From a bacterium (GTDB taxonomy: Bacteria; Pseudomonadota; Alphaproteobacteria; Rhizobiales; Aestuariivirgaceae): a stretch of DNA of 64,000 nucleotides. Shown here piece after piece: positions 7,356 through 15,688 of this stretch. Each line of letters starts with the position of its first letter. The stretch's first letter is position 1. The translations under genes and the position numbers were made by a program. Location of the stretch: contig JALHQC010000017.1 in the NCBI GenBank assembly GCA_022842165.1, forward strand, positions 1 through 64,000, given 5' to 3'. The notes beneath the pieces were generated by a model, which worked only from the letters and a program-made list of their open reading frames with translations, was not told the origin of the DNA and made no database searches.

Positions 7356-7408
7356 TTGGTTAACACATAACATCCAAAAACACGGGTTGCAAGATGTGTT
7401 AACACCAA
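7356..7408. promoter_or_regulatory. Inverted-repeat operator in the divergent promoter region
   Basis: TTGGTTAACACAT at 7356-7368 is mirrored by ATGTGTTAAC at 7394-7403 followed by ACCAA, a near-perfect inverted repeat with 25 bases between the arms, in an AT-richer 97-base gap between the AlpA-like gene and the ribbon-helix-helix gene. The arrangement fits a shared operator for one of these two regulators, comparable to a lysogeny-type switch. The GTTAA core also appears once more at 7349. Confidence 0.6.
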
Positions 7409-7441
7409 CTATAACAAAACTGGTTGGTTGGAGGCTTGTTG

Positions 7442-8059
7442 GTGGCAAAAAGAGCGGGTGGAAGACCGAAAATTGATCCAGACGCAGGCGAGAGAATCCA
7501 TGTCGCGTTTCGGGCAACGCCTAAAATGAGAGCAGCGTTGGAGAACGCAGCGAAATCGTCAGGAAGGTCTCTGAGCCAAGAAGCAGAGCTTCGCCTTGAA
7601 CAGTCGTTCCTGCGTGAGGGCTTGCTTCCCGAAGTATTATCATGGGCCTACGATCGCCAGTTGGCCGGCATCATGTTGGCAATTGCCGAAACTATGAAGT
7701 CTGTCGGCCCCCTCACCCGAACCGTTGGTTACGTTCGAGACGGACAATTTGTAGGCGGTGAACTGGGGAAATGGGACGAGAGCGACAACACTAAACGTCA
7801 AGCAGGTAAGGCAGCGAAACAGCTGATAGATCTGCTTATGCTTCCAGAGAGGGTAACCGACTTCGAAGAAGATGAGCGCGAGCCGTTGATTATAGCGCTC
7901 GGCGAGCAAGCCTATGGTGCAGTGATGCTGGCGCTCTTGGGCATCCGCGGCGAAGGGTACTATGCGACCGATGAGCGATGGCAGACGATCCGGGAACTGC
8001 TGGGTCCAATCGCCGATGAACTAAAAGCACTGAAGGGCAAATCGTCAGAGAGCCCATAA
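7442..8059 (+). CDS. Ribbon-helix-helix (Arc-like) DNA-binding protein
   Basis: The start is set at a GTG 7 nt after GGAGG (7430-7434); TTG codons at 7436 and 7439 are alternatives. Residues about 5-55 follow the Arc/MetJ pattern (RIHVAFRATPKMRAALENAA then SGRSLSQEAELRLEQ). The remaining 150 residues are helical and unrecognised. It is divergent from the AlpA-like gene over the inverted-repeat operator and is followed 22 nt later by the integrase, so it could be the element's master repressor. That role is inferred from position. Confidence 0.6.
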   Translation: MAKRAGGRPKIDPDAGERIHVAFRATPKMRAALENAAKSSGRSLSQEAELRLEQSFLREGLLPEVLSWAYDRQLAGIMLAIAETMKSVGPLTRTVGYVRDGQFVGGELGKWDESDNTKRQAGKAAKQLIDLLMLPERVTDFEEDEREPLIIALGEQAYGAVMLALLGIRGEGYYATDERWQTIRELLGPIADELKALKGKSSESP

Positions 8060-8081
8060 GTGGGCGACAGAAGGGAACGAC

Positions 8082-9212
8082 ATGGCCACCGTTCGCAAGC
8101 GCACCCTGCCCAGCGGCGAAGTACGCTGGATTGCCGATTATGCCGATGCCACCGGCAAGCGCCGCGCAAAGCAGTTCGAGAGACGGAAAGATGCTGATGC
8201 CTATCTCGTCGGCGTGCGAGGCGACCTACAGCGCGGCATCCACGTTGCACCTGGTGCCAGCATTACAGTCAAGGAAGCCGGGAAACTGTGGCTCGAACGC
8301 GCCGAGCGTGACCGGCTGGTAACCTCGACCATCCGCCAATACGAGGATCATCTTGACCTTCACATCGCGCCGGCGCTGGGCCGCATGAAGCTGTCAGAAC
8401 TGACGACGCCGCGCATTCATGATTTTGCAGATGAGTTTCTGAAAACCCATTCTCGAGTTCTCGCTCGGAAAGTGCTCACAAGCCTCGCCTCGATCATTGA
8501 TGAGGCGATTCGCCGTGGTGCGGCCAGCCACAACCCTGCACGCGCCGTGAAGCTTCGCGCTGCCCATGACGAAGAGAAGGAAGGCGAAGAGATCGAGATG
8601 CCATCGAAGGATGAGCTTCGCGCGATTGTCGCGGCGGCGTCCGGGCGGTGGCGGCCGATCCTGATCACTGCCGTTTTCACCGGCATGCGGGGATCCGAGC
8701 TGCGCGGCCTAAAATGGGAAGACGTCGATCTGAAGGGCGCCGTGATAAAGGTGCGGCGCCGGGTCGATGCCTGGGGCACCTTTGGCGCTCCGAAGACGAA
8801 AGCCGGAAAGCGGGACATTCCAGTTCCGCCGATGGTGGCGAACACGCTCAGGGAATGGCGCATTGCATGCCCCAAGGGTGAGGCGAACAAACTCGATCTG
8901 GTATTCCCCTCGCCATCGGGCGGCGTGCTGTCGCATTCCTGCCTGCTTAAGGATGGCTTCCATCCGCTTCAGGTGACCGCTGGCATGGTTCGCCTGCAGA
9001 ATGACAGGCCAGTGGCAAAATACGGCCTCCACGCCCTCAGACACGCCGCTGTGAGCCTTTGGATCGAGCAAGGCTTCCAGCCCAAGCGCATCCAGGCGCT
9101 GGCCGGCCATTCCTCAATCAAGGTGACGTTCGACGTTTACGGGAAGCTGTTCAAGACTGAGTCCGAAGATCAGACGGCAATGTCCGAAATCGAGGCGCGT
9201 CTGCTGCGCTGA
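8082..9212 (+). CDS. Tyrosine site-specific integrase
   Basis: This 376-residue recombinase has an N-terminal arm-binding segment (residues 1-60), a SAM-like core-binding domain (about 65-160) and a C-terminal catalytic domain. The catalytic residues are visible: arginine 203 (TGMRGSELRG), lysine 240 (KTKAGKRDIP), histidine 317 and arginine 320 (LHALRH), histidine 343 (AGHSS) and tyrosine 353 (VYGKLF). It lies 65 nt from the tRNA-Cys-derived attachment site, so it almost certainly catalyses integration and excision there. GGGAACGAC precedes the ATG. Confidence 0.95.
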   Translation: MATVRKRTLPSGEVRWIADYADATGKRRAKQFERRKDADAYLVGVRGDLQRGIHVAPGASITVKEAGKLWLERAERDRLVTSTIRQYEDHLDLHIAPALGRMKLSELTTPRIHDFADEFLKTHSRVLARKVLTSLASIIDEAIRRGAASHNPARAVKLRAAHDEEKEGEEIEMPSKDELRAIVAAASGRWRPILITAVFTGMRGSELRGLKWEDVDLKGAVIKVRRRVDAWGTFGAPKTKAGKRDIPVPPMVANTLREWRIACPKGEANKLDLVFPSPSGGVLSHSCLLKDGFHPLQVTAGMVRLQNDRPVAKYGLHALRHAAVSLWIEQGFQPKRIQALAGHSSIKVTFDVYGKLFKTESEDQTAMSEIEARLLR

Positions 9213-9277
9213 GCGGCTGTTGCAACACGGATGCAACACTTTCGGCCTAACCATCTGTTCTGAATAGATGAGCACGC

Positions 9278-9323
9278 GACTGCAAATCCTTGCACCCCGG
9301 TTCGATTCCGGGCGAGGCCTCCA
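9278..9323 (+). other. Attachment site: 3' segment of tRNA-Cys(GCA)
   Basis: The 46 bases contain a tRNA-Cys anticodon loop (CTGCAAA), a complete T arm (CCCGG TTCGATT CCGGG), an acceptor strand CGAGGCC, U73 and CCA. Bases upstream do not form a matching acceptor, D arm or 5' anticodon stem, so this is not a full tRNA gene. It marks the right junction of the element; the intact tRNA-Cys should sit at the left junction outside the window. Confidence 0.85.
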
Positions 9324-9360
9324 GATTTCCCGAACCGCTGATGATCGCCCATAAGCGCTG

Positions 9361-9648
9361 CTACTGGCGGCGCACATTGCGCGGCGTGCCGTAGCCGAAA
9401 CGGCGGGCAATACCCGGCCAGCGGCGATGCAGCCAGTTCCCGAAACGGACGGTCATCCGCCGTTGAAACCTGCGCACCGGCGGAAAATCCACCGCCAGGA
9501 TTGCGAGGCCCACCGGCACCATCCAGAAGCCAAGCACCGGCAGGAAGCCCAGAACACCGCCAATGATCATCGCGATCCCCAGCAGCATCCGCACGATGGG
9601 GTGACCCGGCACCCCAACCCTGTAGCCCACGAAATTTATTTTCGGCAT
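9361..9648 (-). CDS. Small inner-membrane protein, PGPGW-like
   Basis: Start at 9648 (MPKINFVGYRV) follows a GGGGATT Shine-Dalgarno. The 95-residue protein has a hydrophobic hairpin (MLLGIAMIIGGVLGFLPVLG and FWMVPVGLAILAVDF) followed by an arginine-rich cytosolic tail, resembling the PGPGW family of small membrane proteins of unknown function. It is the first chromosomal gene beyond the element and is separated from it by 37 bases. Confidence 0.6.
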   Translation of the reverse strand: MPKINFVGYRVGVPGHPIVRMLLGIAMIIGGVLGFLPVLGFWMVPVGLAILAVDFPPVRRFQRRMTVRFGNWLHRRWPGIARRFGYGTPRNVRRQ

Positions 9649-9787
9649 GAATCCCCGGCCCGTCCTGCCGACCCATGCGCGGCAAGACTTCCAATATAGT
9701 GTGCGGCGGCATCTTTCACAGGCCGCGTAACAAAATGACAAAAAGGCTTTTCCCCCGGAAAACCCTCTGCTATACGCGCGCTCACAT

Positions 9788-9863
9788 TCCCCGATAGCTC
9801 AGTTGGTAGAGCATTCGACTGTTAATCGAATTGTCCCTGGTTCGAGTCCAGGTCGGGGAGCCA
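9788..9863 (+). tRNA. tRNA-Asn (anticodon GTT)
   Basis: A full cloverleaf is visible: acceptor TCCCCGA pairs with TCGGGGA, D arm GCTC-AGTTGGTAGA-GAGC-like, anticodon loop CTGTTAA flanked by TTCGA/TCGAA, T arm CCTGG-TTCGAGT-CCAGG, discriminator G and encoded CCA. The anticodon GTT reads asparagine codons. Confidence 0.97.
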
Positions 9864-9868
9864 GTTTT

Positions 9869-9900
9869 GAGGCCGGTCCAGCGATGGGCTGGCCTCTTTC
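9869..9900 (+). terminator. Rho-independent terminator after tRNA-Asn
   Basis: GAGGCCGGTCC (9869-9879) pairs with GGGCTGGCCTC (9886-9896), using two G-T wobbles, around a 6-base loop and is followed by TTTC. It sits 6 bases after the tRNA CCA. Confidence 0.65.
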
Positions 9901-9995
9901 GTTCTTGCGCCACAATCATCCTGTGATTTGATAGCGTTGCGGAGGGGGCTCCGCGCGGGGGATTCGTCTTCTGCCAAGGGAACTGGAGATTTCCG

Positions 9996-12215
9996 ATGGG
10001 ACGGTTGAAGTCACTACTCCTCGCCGGCGTCATGCTGGCCTGTCCGGCTGTTGCCGAAGCCAAGACCATGGCGCTCCTGGTGGGCGTTGCCGATTACGAC
10101 GAAGCCTCCGGCATCACCGATCTGCTCGGCCCCCGGAACGACGTGTCGATCCTGTGGCGGGCCCTGAAGCAGAGCGGTGTAGACGAGGCTGACGTCACGG
10201 TCCTGACTGACGGTCTTCCCACCGGCGAAAACTTCCCTGTTGCCAAGGGCTTGGCTCATGGAGCGAATATTCTCGCTGAACTCGACCGGCTGGCTGAAAC
10301 CGCCGAACGGGGCGACACGGTGCTGTTCTATTACTCCGGCCACGGCAGCCGCCAGCCCGACAATCCGGACGAGCCTGAGGACGAACCCGAGACGGACGGG
10401 ATGGACCAGGTGCTGCTCCCCTCCGACGTCGGCAAATATGATCCCATCAAGATGTCGCTGAAGAACGCCATCGTCGATGATGTGCTGGGCCGCAAGATCA
10501 GCGCCATCCGCGCCAAGGGCGCCTTCGTGTGGGCGGTGATCGATGCCTGCCACTCGGGCACCGTCACGCGGGGCGATACCGTCACCCGCTCGGTCGACCC
10601 CGTAAAGCTCGGCATCCCGCCGGCTTCCGCCATCCCCGCGCAGGCGTCGCGCGGCGGCACGCGCGAAGGAACGCTCAAAGCCAAGGCTGTAACCGGCGAA
10701 GGCGGGCTTGTGGGCTTCTATGCGGTCGAATCCTATGACGAGGCGATCGAGCGGGCCTTCACCGGATACAATCTTCCGATGGTTGGTGAAGCCGACAGGC
10801 AGCGCATGGGGGTTTTCACCTATCTCCTCCACCGCGCGCTGACGCGCGGCACCGCGCAAAGCTACCGCGACCTGGCGCAGGAGATCGTGTCCGAATTGAA
10901 CATGGATCATACCGGCGGCAAGGTGCCGCCTCCGGTGTTCGATGGCGATCTCGACGCGCCGATTCCCGGCAGCGATGCCGAGCGGCTGCCGAACTCCGCC
11001 AGCGGCATCATATCCGATGGCAGGATCGCCCTGCCCGTCGGCGCAGTCCACGGCTACGACACCGGCGCCACACTGGACCTTTATGCTCCGGGTAAGCCCG
11101 GTGCCGTCATCGGCCAGGCCGAAGTCACCGAAGCGACGGCCGTCACGTCGGTAGCCGAGAATATCACGTGGGCCGAGGGCGCCACCGCAATTGCGCAAGG
11201 CACAGTGGCCGCCGTCGTCGCCACGCCTGCCATCAGCTTCCGCTTTGTCGTGTCCCCGCCGCCTGCTGCCGACCTGTCGGAGGCAACTGCCGCACAGGCC
11301 ATCTCGGCCGCCTTGGCTGAAAGCTTCAAGTCCGGTGCCGAATCAATCGGCATCGAGATGGGTGAAGCCGGAAACCCTGATGCCGACGTGCTGTTGCGCG
11401 TGAAGGACAATCGCCTGTGGATCGTCCGTCCGGATCGGCCATGGGTCACCGAGGCCGGTTCCTTCAACGAAACGCCGAGCTTGGCGCTTGATGCAGCCCC
11501 TGAGGTTCTGGCCGAGTCGCTGAAAACCGCTGTCTGGAGTCTCGCCCGCGCAGCAAAACTGGTGCGCGTCACATCGGCGCTCGATGCCGCCGGCGAGGAA
11601 GATGGCGCCATCGCCATCACCGCATCCTTCGCGCGCGCCACCACGAGCGACCCCAGGGCCGCCTGCAAGACCGACGCCGTGCCCGATGCTGCCTCGGCCT
11701 CGCCCCTGTCGCCCATGCTGCCGCAGGCCGCCGGCAACTGCGACTATGTCGCAATCGAGGTCAGCAATGAAGGTGACGTCGACTACTACGTCGCCGGCTT
11801 CTACGTCGATGCGCTGGGCGGCATTGCCGCAATCCCCTACTCCACTGCCAAGTCGGGCTGCGTGAGGCCGTTGGCGGCGGGAACGGGGAAGAAGCTCACG
11901 TTCAAGCTTTGGATCGATACGTGGGACGAAAAGGCCGGAAAGCCCTCGACGACCGGGGCCGAGAATTTCGTGGTCCTCGCCGTACCGAAAGAAGGCGGCG
12001 CCGCGCCGCGCCTCTGCGCGCTGACGCAGCCGACCTTGTCCGGCATGCAGCAGACGCGCGAAGTTACGGCCGGCGTCACGCGCGGCAGCAAGGCCAAATT
12101 GTCGAGCCTGATGGATGGCATGCAGGGCAATGCCACCAGAGGTGCCAGCGCCGCGCCGGAAGACGGCGGCCCCGCCATGGCAGGGCGGCTCTTCGTGTTT
12201 GACGTAAAGCCCTGA
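9996..12215 (+). CDS. Exported caspase-like (C14) protease
   Basis: The 739-residue protein begins with a signal peptide (cleavage likely after AVAEA, about residue 22) and continues directly into a caspase/metacaspase fold. The catalytic pair is visible as histidine 116 (FYYSGHGSR) and cysteine 185 (VIDACHSG). An acidic loop (PDNPDEPEDEPETDGMDQ) follows the histidine, as in metacaspases. Residues about 340-739 form beta-rich C-terminal domains with DUF4384-like features (KLTFKLWIDTW, ENFVVLAVP). GGAG about 8 nt upstream supports the start. It is convergent with the FecR-CHASE2-metzincin-caspase group, and probably acts in the periplasm or outside the cell. Substrate unknown. Confidence 0.85.
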   Translation: MGRLKSLLLAGVMLACPAVAEAKTMALLVGVADYDEASGITDLLGPRNDVSILWRALKQSGVDEADVTVLTDGLPTGENFPVAKGLAHGANILAELDRLAETAERGDTVLFYYSGHGSRQPDNPDEPEDEPETDGMDQVLLPSDVGKYDPIKMSLKNAIVDDVLGRKISAIRAKGAFVWAVIDACHSGTVTRGDTVTRSVDPVKLGIPPASAIPAQASRGGTREGTLKAKAVTGEGGLVGFYAVESYDEAIERAFTGYNLPMVGEADRQRMGVFTYLLHRALTRGTAQSYRDLAQEIVSELNMDHTGGKVPPPVFDGDLDAPIPGSDAERLPNSASGIISDGRIALPVGAVHGYDTGATLDLYAPGKPGAVIGQAEVTEATAVTSVAENITWAEGATAIAQGTVAAVVATPAISFRFVVSPPPAADLSEATAAQAISAALAESFKSGAESIGIEMGEAGNPDADVLLRVKDNRLWIVRPDRPWVTEAGSFNETPSLALDAAPEVLAESLKTAVWSLARAAKLVRVTSALDAAGEEDGAIAITASFARATTSDPRAACKTDAVPDAASASPLSPMLPQAAGNCDYVAIEVSNEGDVDYYVAGFYVDALGGIAAIPYSTAKSGCVRPLAAGTGKKLTFKLWIDTWDEKAGKPSTTGAENFVVLAVPKEGGAAPRLCALTQPTLSGMQQTREVTAGVTRGSKAKLSSLMDGMQGNATRGASAAPEDGGPAMAGRLFVFDVKP

Positions 12216-12218
12216 CGC

Positions 12219-13073
12219 TCACGGCGCTGGCGCGGAATAGCGCCAGCCTGTCCGGATTTTATCGAGCAGCGCCGGCGCAGCAGCTGCCGTGCTCCCGTGC
12301 AGCATCTGCGCGGCTTCAATGCGCCACGTGCCTTCGCCCTGCCCCGTCAGCCATGCCGCCAGCGCCAGCGTGCCCGCCGCCGAAGCGGAAGCCGGCGGCG
12401 CGCCCTCCGGCAAGCGCTCGGCAAGGCGCAGGCGCACCTGCACCTTCTGCTGCTCGGCATCGCGTACCACCAGCGTGAACCTTTCCTTCACCGCGGCTGG
12501 CAGCACAATCTCCGCCTCAGTCCCGGAAAGCTCGGCGGCAAGTCTGGTTTCGCCGCCTTCGCCCGCGAGGCTGACGGTGAAGGGCGCCGTGCCGCCCTCC
12601 CATCCCAGCCACAGCGCCTGACGGCTCTTCAGCACCATGTTGCTGCCGCGCGACGCCATCGGCATTTTGAGCGTGCCGCCTTTCGACACCATGTTCTCGG
12701 GCGCGGGTTCGTCATCACCCGAAAACACGCCGCCGATCGCCGCGATGATGCCCCATGTGCTGTCTCCGGTATCGAGTTCGCCCGTCACCGCGAAGCGCAT
12801 GACGCTGCCACCGATGCGCACGGTCATGCCGCCGCCGGTTTCCAGCACGATGCGGCTGGCGGCCTCGCGCAGAAACACGATGTCGCCGTCATAGACCGGC
12901 ATCATCAGCTTGGCCGCGATCTCGCCGCCGTCGCGCACGATCACGGTTTTCGCGGCCGCGTCTTCGCCGGAAAGCGAAATCTCCGTCACATAGCCTGCGG
13001 GCGTCCGGTCGCCGGCAACCGCCGCGATGGCGCCCGACAAAATCATCAGAAGGCTGAGGAATAACGCTTTCAC
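12219..13073 (-). CDS. Periplasmic FecR-like domain protein
   Basis: The 284-residue protein has a signal peptide (MKALFLSLLMILSGAIAAVA) and then a FecR-type beta domain (VYDGDIVFLREAASRIVLET and GGMTVRIGGS), known to bind peptidoglycan-proximal or sensory partners. The rest is beta-rich. It lies 16 bases downstream of the CHASE2 gene and is likely co-transcribed with it. FecR domains beside CHASE2 proteins recur in sensory loci, so the two may form one envelope complex; that pairing is inferred. Confidence 0.7.
   Translation of the reverse strand: MKALFLSLLMILSGAIAAVAGDRTPAGYVTEISLSGEDAAAKTVIVRDGGEIAAKLMMPVYDGDIVFLREAASRIVLETGGGMTVRIGGSVMRFAVTGELDTGDSTWGIIAAIGGVFSGDDEPAPENMVSKGGTLKMPMASRGSNMVLKSRQALWLGWEGGTAPFTVSLAGEGGETRLAAELSGTEAEIVLPAAVKERFTLVVRDAEQQKVQVRLRLAERLPEGAPPASASAAGTLALAAWLTGQGEGTWRIEAAQMLHGSTAAAAPALLDKIRTGWRYSAPAP
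12227..12246. terminator. Hairpin between convergent genes, possible bidirectional terminator
   Basis: CTGGCGC at 12227-12233 pairs perfectly with GCGCCAG at 12240-12246 around a 6-base loop. It lies at the 3' end of the FecR-like gene just beyond the stop of the caspase gene. No T-tract follows, so termination is tentative. Confidence 0.35.
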
Positions 13074-13089
13074 TGCCGCTTCACCACGT

Positions 13090-14466
13090 TCAGGGTTTCA
13101 TCAGCGCGCGCCAGCCGCGCTTTGGAATGTCGAGGAATATATACCCCAGCGCGTCTATCAGCTTGAACAGCGCGAAACCCGTGATTGCCACGCCCACCGT
13201 GTTGAAGCCCGATTCGAAACCGAACAGCCGGGAGATGATGATGAGAGACACGACTGAGATCACACCAATGCCGATGAGCGCCACCACGCCCACGAAGTAG
13301 CGCACGATCACGGCGAAGATGAGGAACACCTCGAGCGCCAGCAGATTGCGCACGAAGGCCGAGGCCGGAACGGTTTCGGCCAGTTTCTGGGCCTGCACGA
13401 TGCTGTTGGCAAGAATGATCGAACCTGGCATGGCGCCAAGCGGCGTCTGATGCACGTCGGAACTCTCGGTGTAGCTGGCGCCGATGATGGCGACCCGGCC
13501 CGCGAAGGGATCACGGTCAACCTCGCCTGCGATTTCTGCCCTGCCGTCGGCATGGCTCACCAGCTTTTCAGCGCTGATGCGCCGCAGGACCACCGTCTTC
13601 TTGCCGCCCGACTTGATTTTCAACAGCGCCGGCGATGCGGCATTGTCGCCGAACACGTAGGGAAGCTGTGCCGATGGCTGTCGCATCGGCGGCCAGTTCG
13701 CCGTGTTCAAAATGCGCTGCCCGCAATCCTCCGCCACCCGTTCGGCGAGGAAGGTGTTGAGTGCCGCCTGATGGTTCGTGCCGTCGGTGAGGCGGGCCGC
13801 CGTCACCAGCGCGGCCGAGGGATAAGCGGTGCCCGACGCGCCATCGCAAACCGTCTGCCACATCCTGATCCGCCGGACCGTCCGGTCCGCGCCGATGTCG
13901 TTGAGAGTCGTCACCCATACGATGTTGGGTTTGGCCGCGGCCGCTGCATCATAGGGCGATGCGGTGGTGGATGCGGCCAGCAATTCGGCCTCGCCCCCGT
14001 CTGAAACCGCTCTTGCGAATCCGATCCTGCGCACCAGCATCAGTACCGGCGCATCGGCCGGATAATTCTCGAGAACCGACAGCAGAACCGGATCTCCCGC
14101 TACGCCCGGCACGTCGGACGTCAGGTCGAAATCGAGAAGAACGCCCTTGGCCCCGTTCGCGGAGGCGATGCGGACCAGTTGCGCCAGCGCCGCATGAGGC
14201 GTGGCGCCCTGGCTTTTCCAGGCCTGCCGCGTCGCGTCGTTGACGTCCAGCATCGTGACCGGGAGGGCATCGTCCGCCACGCCCGACAGGATCAGCGAGA
14301 CCGCCGCCAGCCTGTCGGTCTTGGCGAAGCTGTCATGCGCATCCATGATCCTGGAGCCGAGCCCCGATACCATGAAGACCGCCGCCAGCGCGGTAATGAC
14401 AAGCGTCATCGCCCGGTGCTTGCCGGGGATGAAGATGTCAATCAGCCGTGACAGCCGCCCGCCCAT
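13090..14466 (-). CDS. CHASE2-domain membrane protein without output domain
   Basis: The 458-residue protein has one N-terminal membrane helix (about residues 20-38), a large extracytoplasmic CHASE2 domain (about 40-365, with VLLDFDLTSDVPG and GRVAIIGASYTESSD), and three C-terminal membrane helices (about 375-440). CHASE2 proteins normally carry a cyclase, kinase or diguanylate cyclase after these helices; here the chain stops about 15 residues later (KRGWRALMKP). It is therefore a sensor with no cytoplasmic enzyme of its own. It sits between a metzincin gene and a FecR-like gene in the same direction. Confidence 0.8.
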   Translation of the reverse strand: MGGRLSRLIDIFIPGKHRAMTLVITALAAVFMVSGLGSRIMDAHDSFAKTDRLAAVSLILSGVADDALPVTMLDVNDATRQAWKSQGATPHAALAQLVRIASANGAKGVLLDFDLTSDVPGVAGDPVLLSVLENYPADAPVLMLVRRIGFARAVSDGGEAELLAASTTASPYDAAAAAKPNIVWVTTLNDIGADRTVRRIRMWQTVCDGASGTAYPSAALVTAARLTDGTNHQAALNTFLAERVAEDCGQRILNTANWPPMRQPSAQLPYVFGDNAASPALLKIKSGGKKTVVLRRISAEKLVSHADGRAEIAGEVDRDPFAGRVAIIGASYTESSDVHQTPLGAMPGSIILANSIVQAQKLAETVPASAFVRNLLALEVFLIFAVIVRYFVGVVALIGIGVISVVSLIIISRLFGFESGFNTVGVAITGFALFKLIDALGYIFLDIPKRGWRALMKP

Positions 14467-14549
14467 GCAATGAGCCCGTGTGCCTTGCGCCAGTACATGA
14501 AGCCCCGGCCCGCGAAGGCCGGGGGCAAGAAAGCACGATCAACCGCGGA

Positions 14550-15557
14550 CTATTCCTCGTCCGCAGCCACGCCCTTGGAACCGAAATACGAGTCCATGTA
14601 GTCGATGCCGACGGACTTCGTCCCGGCGGCTTCCGCCTTCTGCATCATCTGGGCGAATTCGGCCTTGCTCTGCTCGAAGTTCTTGATGCGCGCCGAAGGA
14701 TCCGAAGGATACATGTAGTTGATGGTGGCGCGGTCCGCGTCCGAGATATCCGGGTTCGAGAACGGGATATAGCAGGCGCTCTTGTCGCCATTCACGTAAT
14801 ACTCGGGCGGGAAGGAATAGAGCATCACCGACTTCGAATCGAAGTCCGTCATCATCAGGTCTTCGCCACCCATCGGCGCCATGTTGAATTCGATCGTTTC
14901 CTTGTCCCAGTTGTTCGGCGGGCCGCCCAGATACTTGATGATGAAGTCCCAGTTGAACTCGTTTCCGCAGGTGGCAACCGGGCTCTGGTGCTCGTGCAGC
15001 AGGCCCAGCGCGTGGCCGAACTCGTGAAGGATGATGCCACGCGGCTCCGGCTGGTCCAGCACGGCCGGGTCAACCTGGTCAAAACCTTCGAGGTTCATCG
15101 AGGCCTCTTCCTGCGCGACATAGACAACGCTGTTCTGCCCGAGGTGCGACCAGTATCCGCCTTCGGCATACGACACGCGGATTTGCGACTCGCGGCCGTT
15201 GGGATCGCAGTTGCGCGGATTGCCGGCCTTGCCGAAGTCGAGCTTCAGGCCGATGCCCGCATCATTCGCCCAACGATTGCCGATTTCGGCGACCTTGGCG
15301 TTGCTGGCCTTGTTTCCACCCATGAAGCACACGCGAAGCTTCGCATAGGACGGCGGCCACTGAACGAGGCGGCTATAGATGCCCTTCTTCTGGTCGTCGA
15401 TCTTGTCGAGGCCCTTCATGCCCGCCATTACGCGCTTCATCTGTTCCTTGGGCATGCCGCCCTTGCCCTTGGGGTCGTGCGCGCCTGCTGCGCCCGTCAA
15501 CGCCAGCGCCGCCACTGCAACGCCACAACCCAGAGCCAATGTCTTCATGGCTTTCAT
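14550..15557 (-). CDS. Secreted zinc metalloprotease (metzincin type)
   Basis: A signal peptide (about residues 1-26, ending GAAGA) precedes a catalytic domain with the elongated zinc motif HEFGHALGLLHEH: histidines 178, 182 and 188 and catalytic glutamate 179. A Met-turn (KSVMLYSF) follows about 60 residues later, placing it with metzincins such as astacin- and peptidase M12-like families. Two to four cysteines could form disulphides. It lies 131 bases downstream of the second caspase gene and 83 upstream of the CHASE2 gene, and is probably part of that transcription unit. Confidence 0.85.
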   Translation of the reverse strand: MKAMKTLALGCGVAVAALALTGAAGAHDPKGKGGMPKEQMKRVMAGMKGLDKIDDQKKGIYSRLVQWPPSYAKLRVCFMGGNKASNAKVAEIGNRWANDAGIGLKLDFGKAGNPRNCDPNGRESQIRVSYAEGGYWSHLGQNSVVYVAQEEASMNLEGFDQVDPAVLDQPEPRGIILHEFGHALGLLHEHQSPVATCGNEFNWDFIIKYLGGPPNNWDKETIEFNMAPMGGEDLMMTDFDSKSVMLYSFPPEYYVNGDKSACYIPFSNPDISDADRATINYMYPSDPSARIKNFEQSKAEFAQMMQKAEAAGTKSVGIDYMDSYFGSKGVAADEE

Positions 15558-15688
15558 GTCTTACCGTCCTCCAGCTGAAACCGTTAACGCCCGGCTTGAG
15601 GCTATCACAGCCATTCGCACGGGCAATAGCGAAGCTGATACGCCACTGCGTTGAATCTTCGGGCGCACCGCGGCGGATTTGTGCGCCA

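Larger units (their letters stand above)
1..9323. mobile_element. Right end of an integrated prophage-like or phage-satellite element
   Basis: The stretch ends at a duplicated 3' segment of tRNA-Cys, directly downstream of a tyrosine integrase, which is the usual layout of a site-specifically integrated element. Inside are an AlpA/excisionase-like HTH gene, a Toprim primase-like gene, a RepA-like AAA ATPase, an HNH protein, a Nu1-like terminase small subunit and shortened tail genes, nearly all on the minus strand with start-stop overlaps. No large terminase, portal, major capsid, protease, holin or lysin gene is visible. The left end and the intact tRNA-Cys should lie beyond position 1. The element is therefore incomplete here, and prophage versus satellite cannot be settled from the window. 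Confidence 0.85.

Noticed and set aside
9241-9323. Full tRNA-Cys gene next to the integrase
   Set aside because: Only the 3' half forms proper stems; the upstream bases do not pair as acceptor, D or anticodon arms.
14448-15578. Plus-strand open frame opposite the metzincin gene
   Set aside because: Shadow of the well-supported metalloprotease on the other strand.
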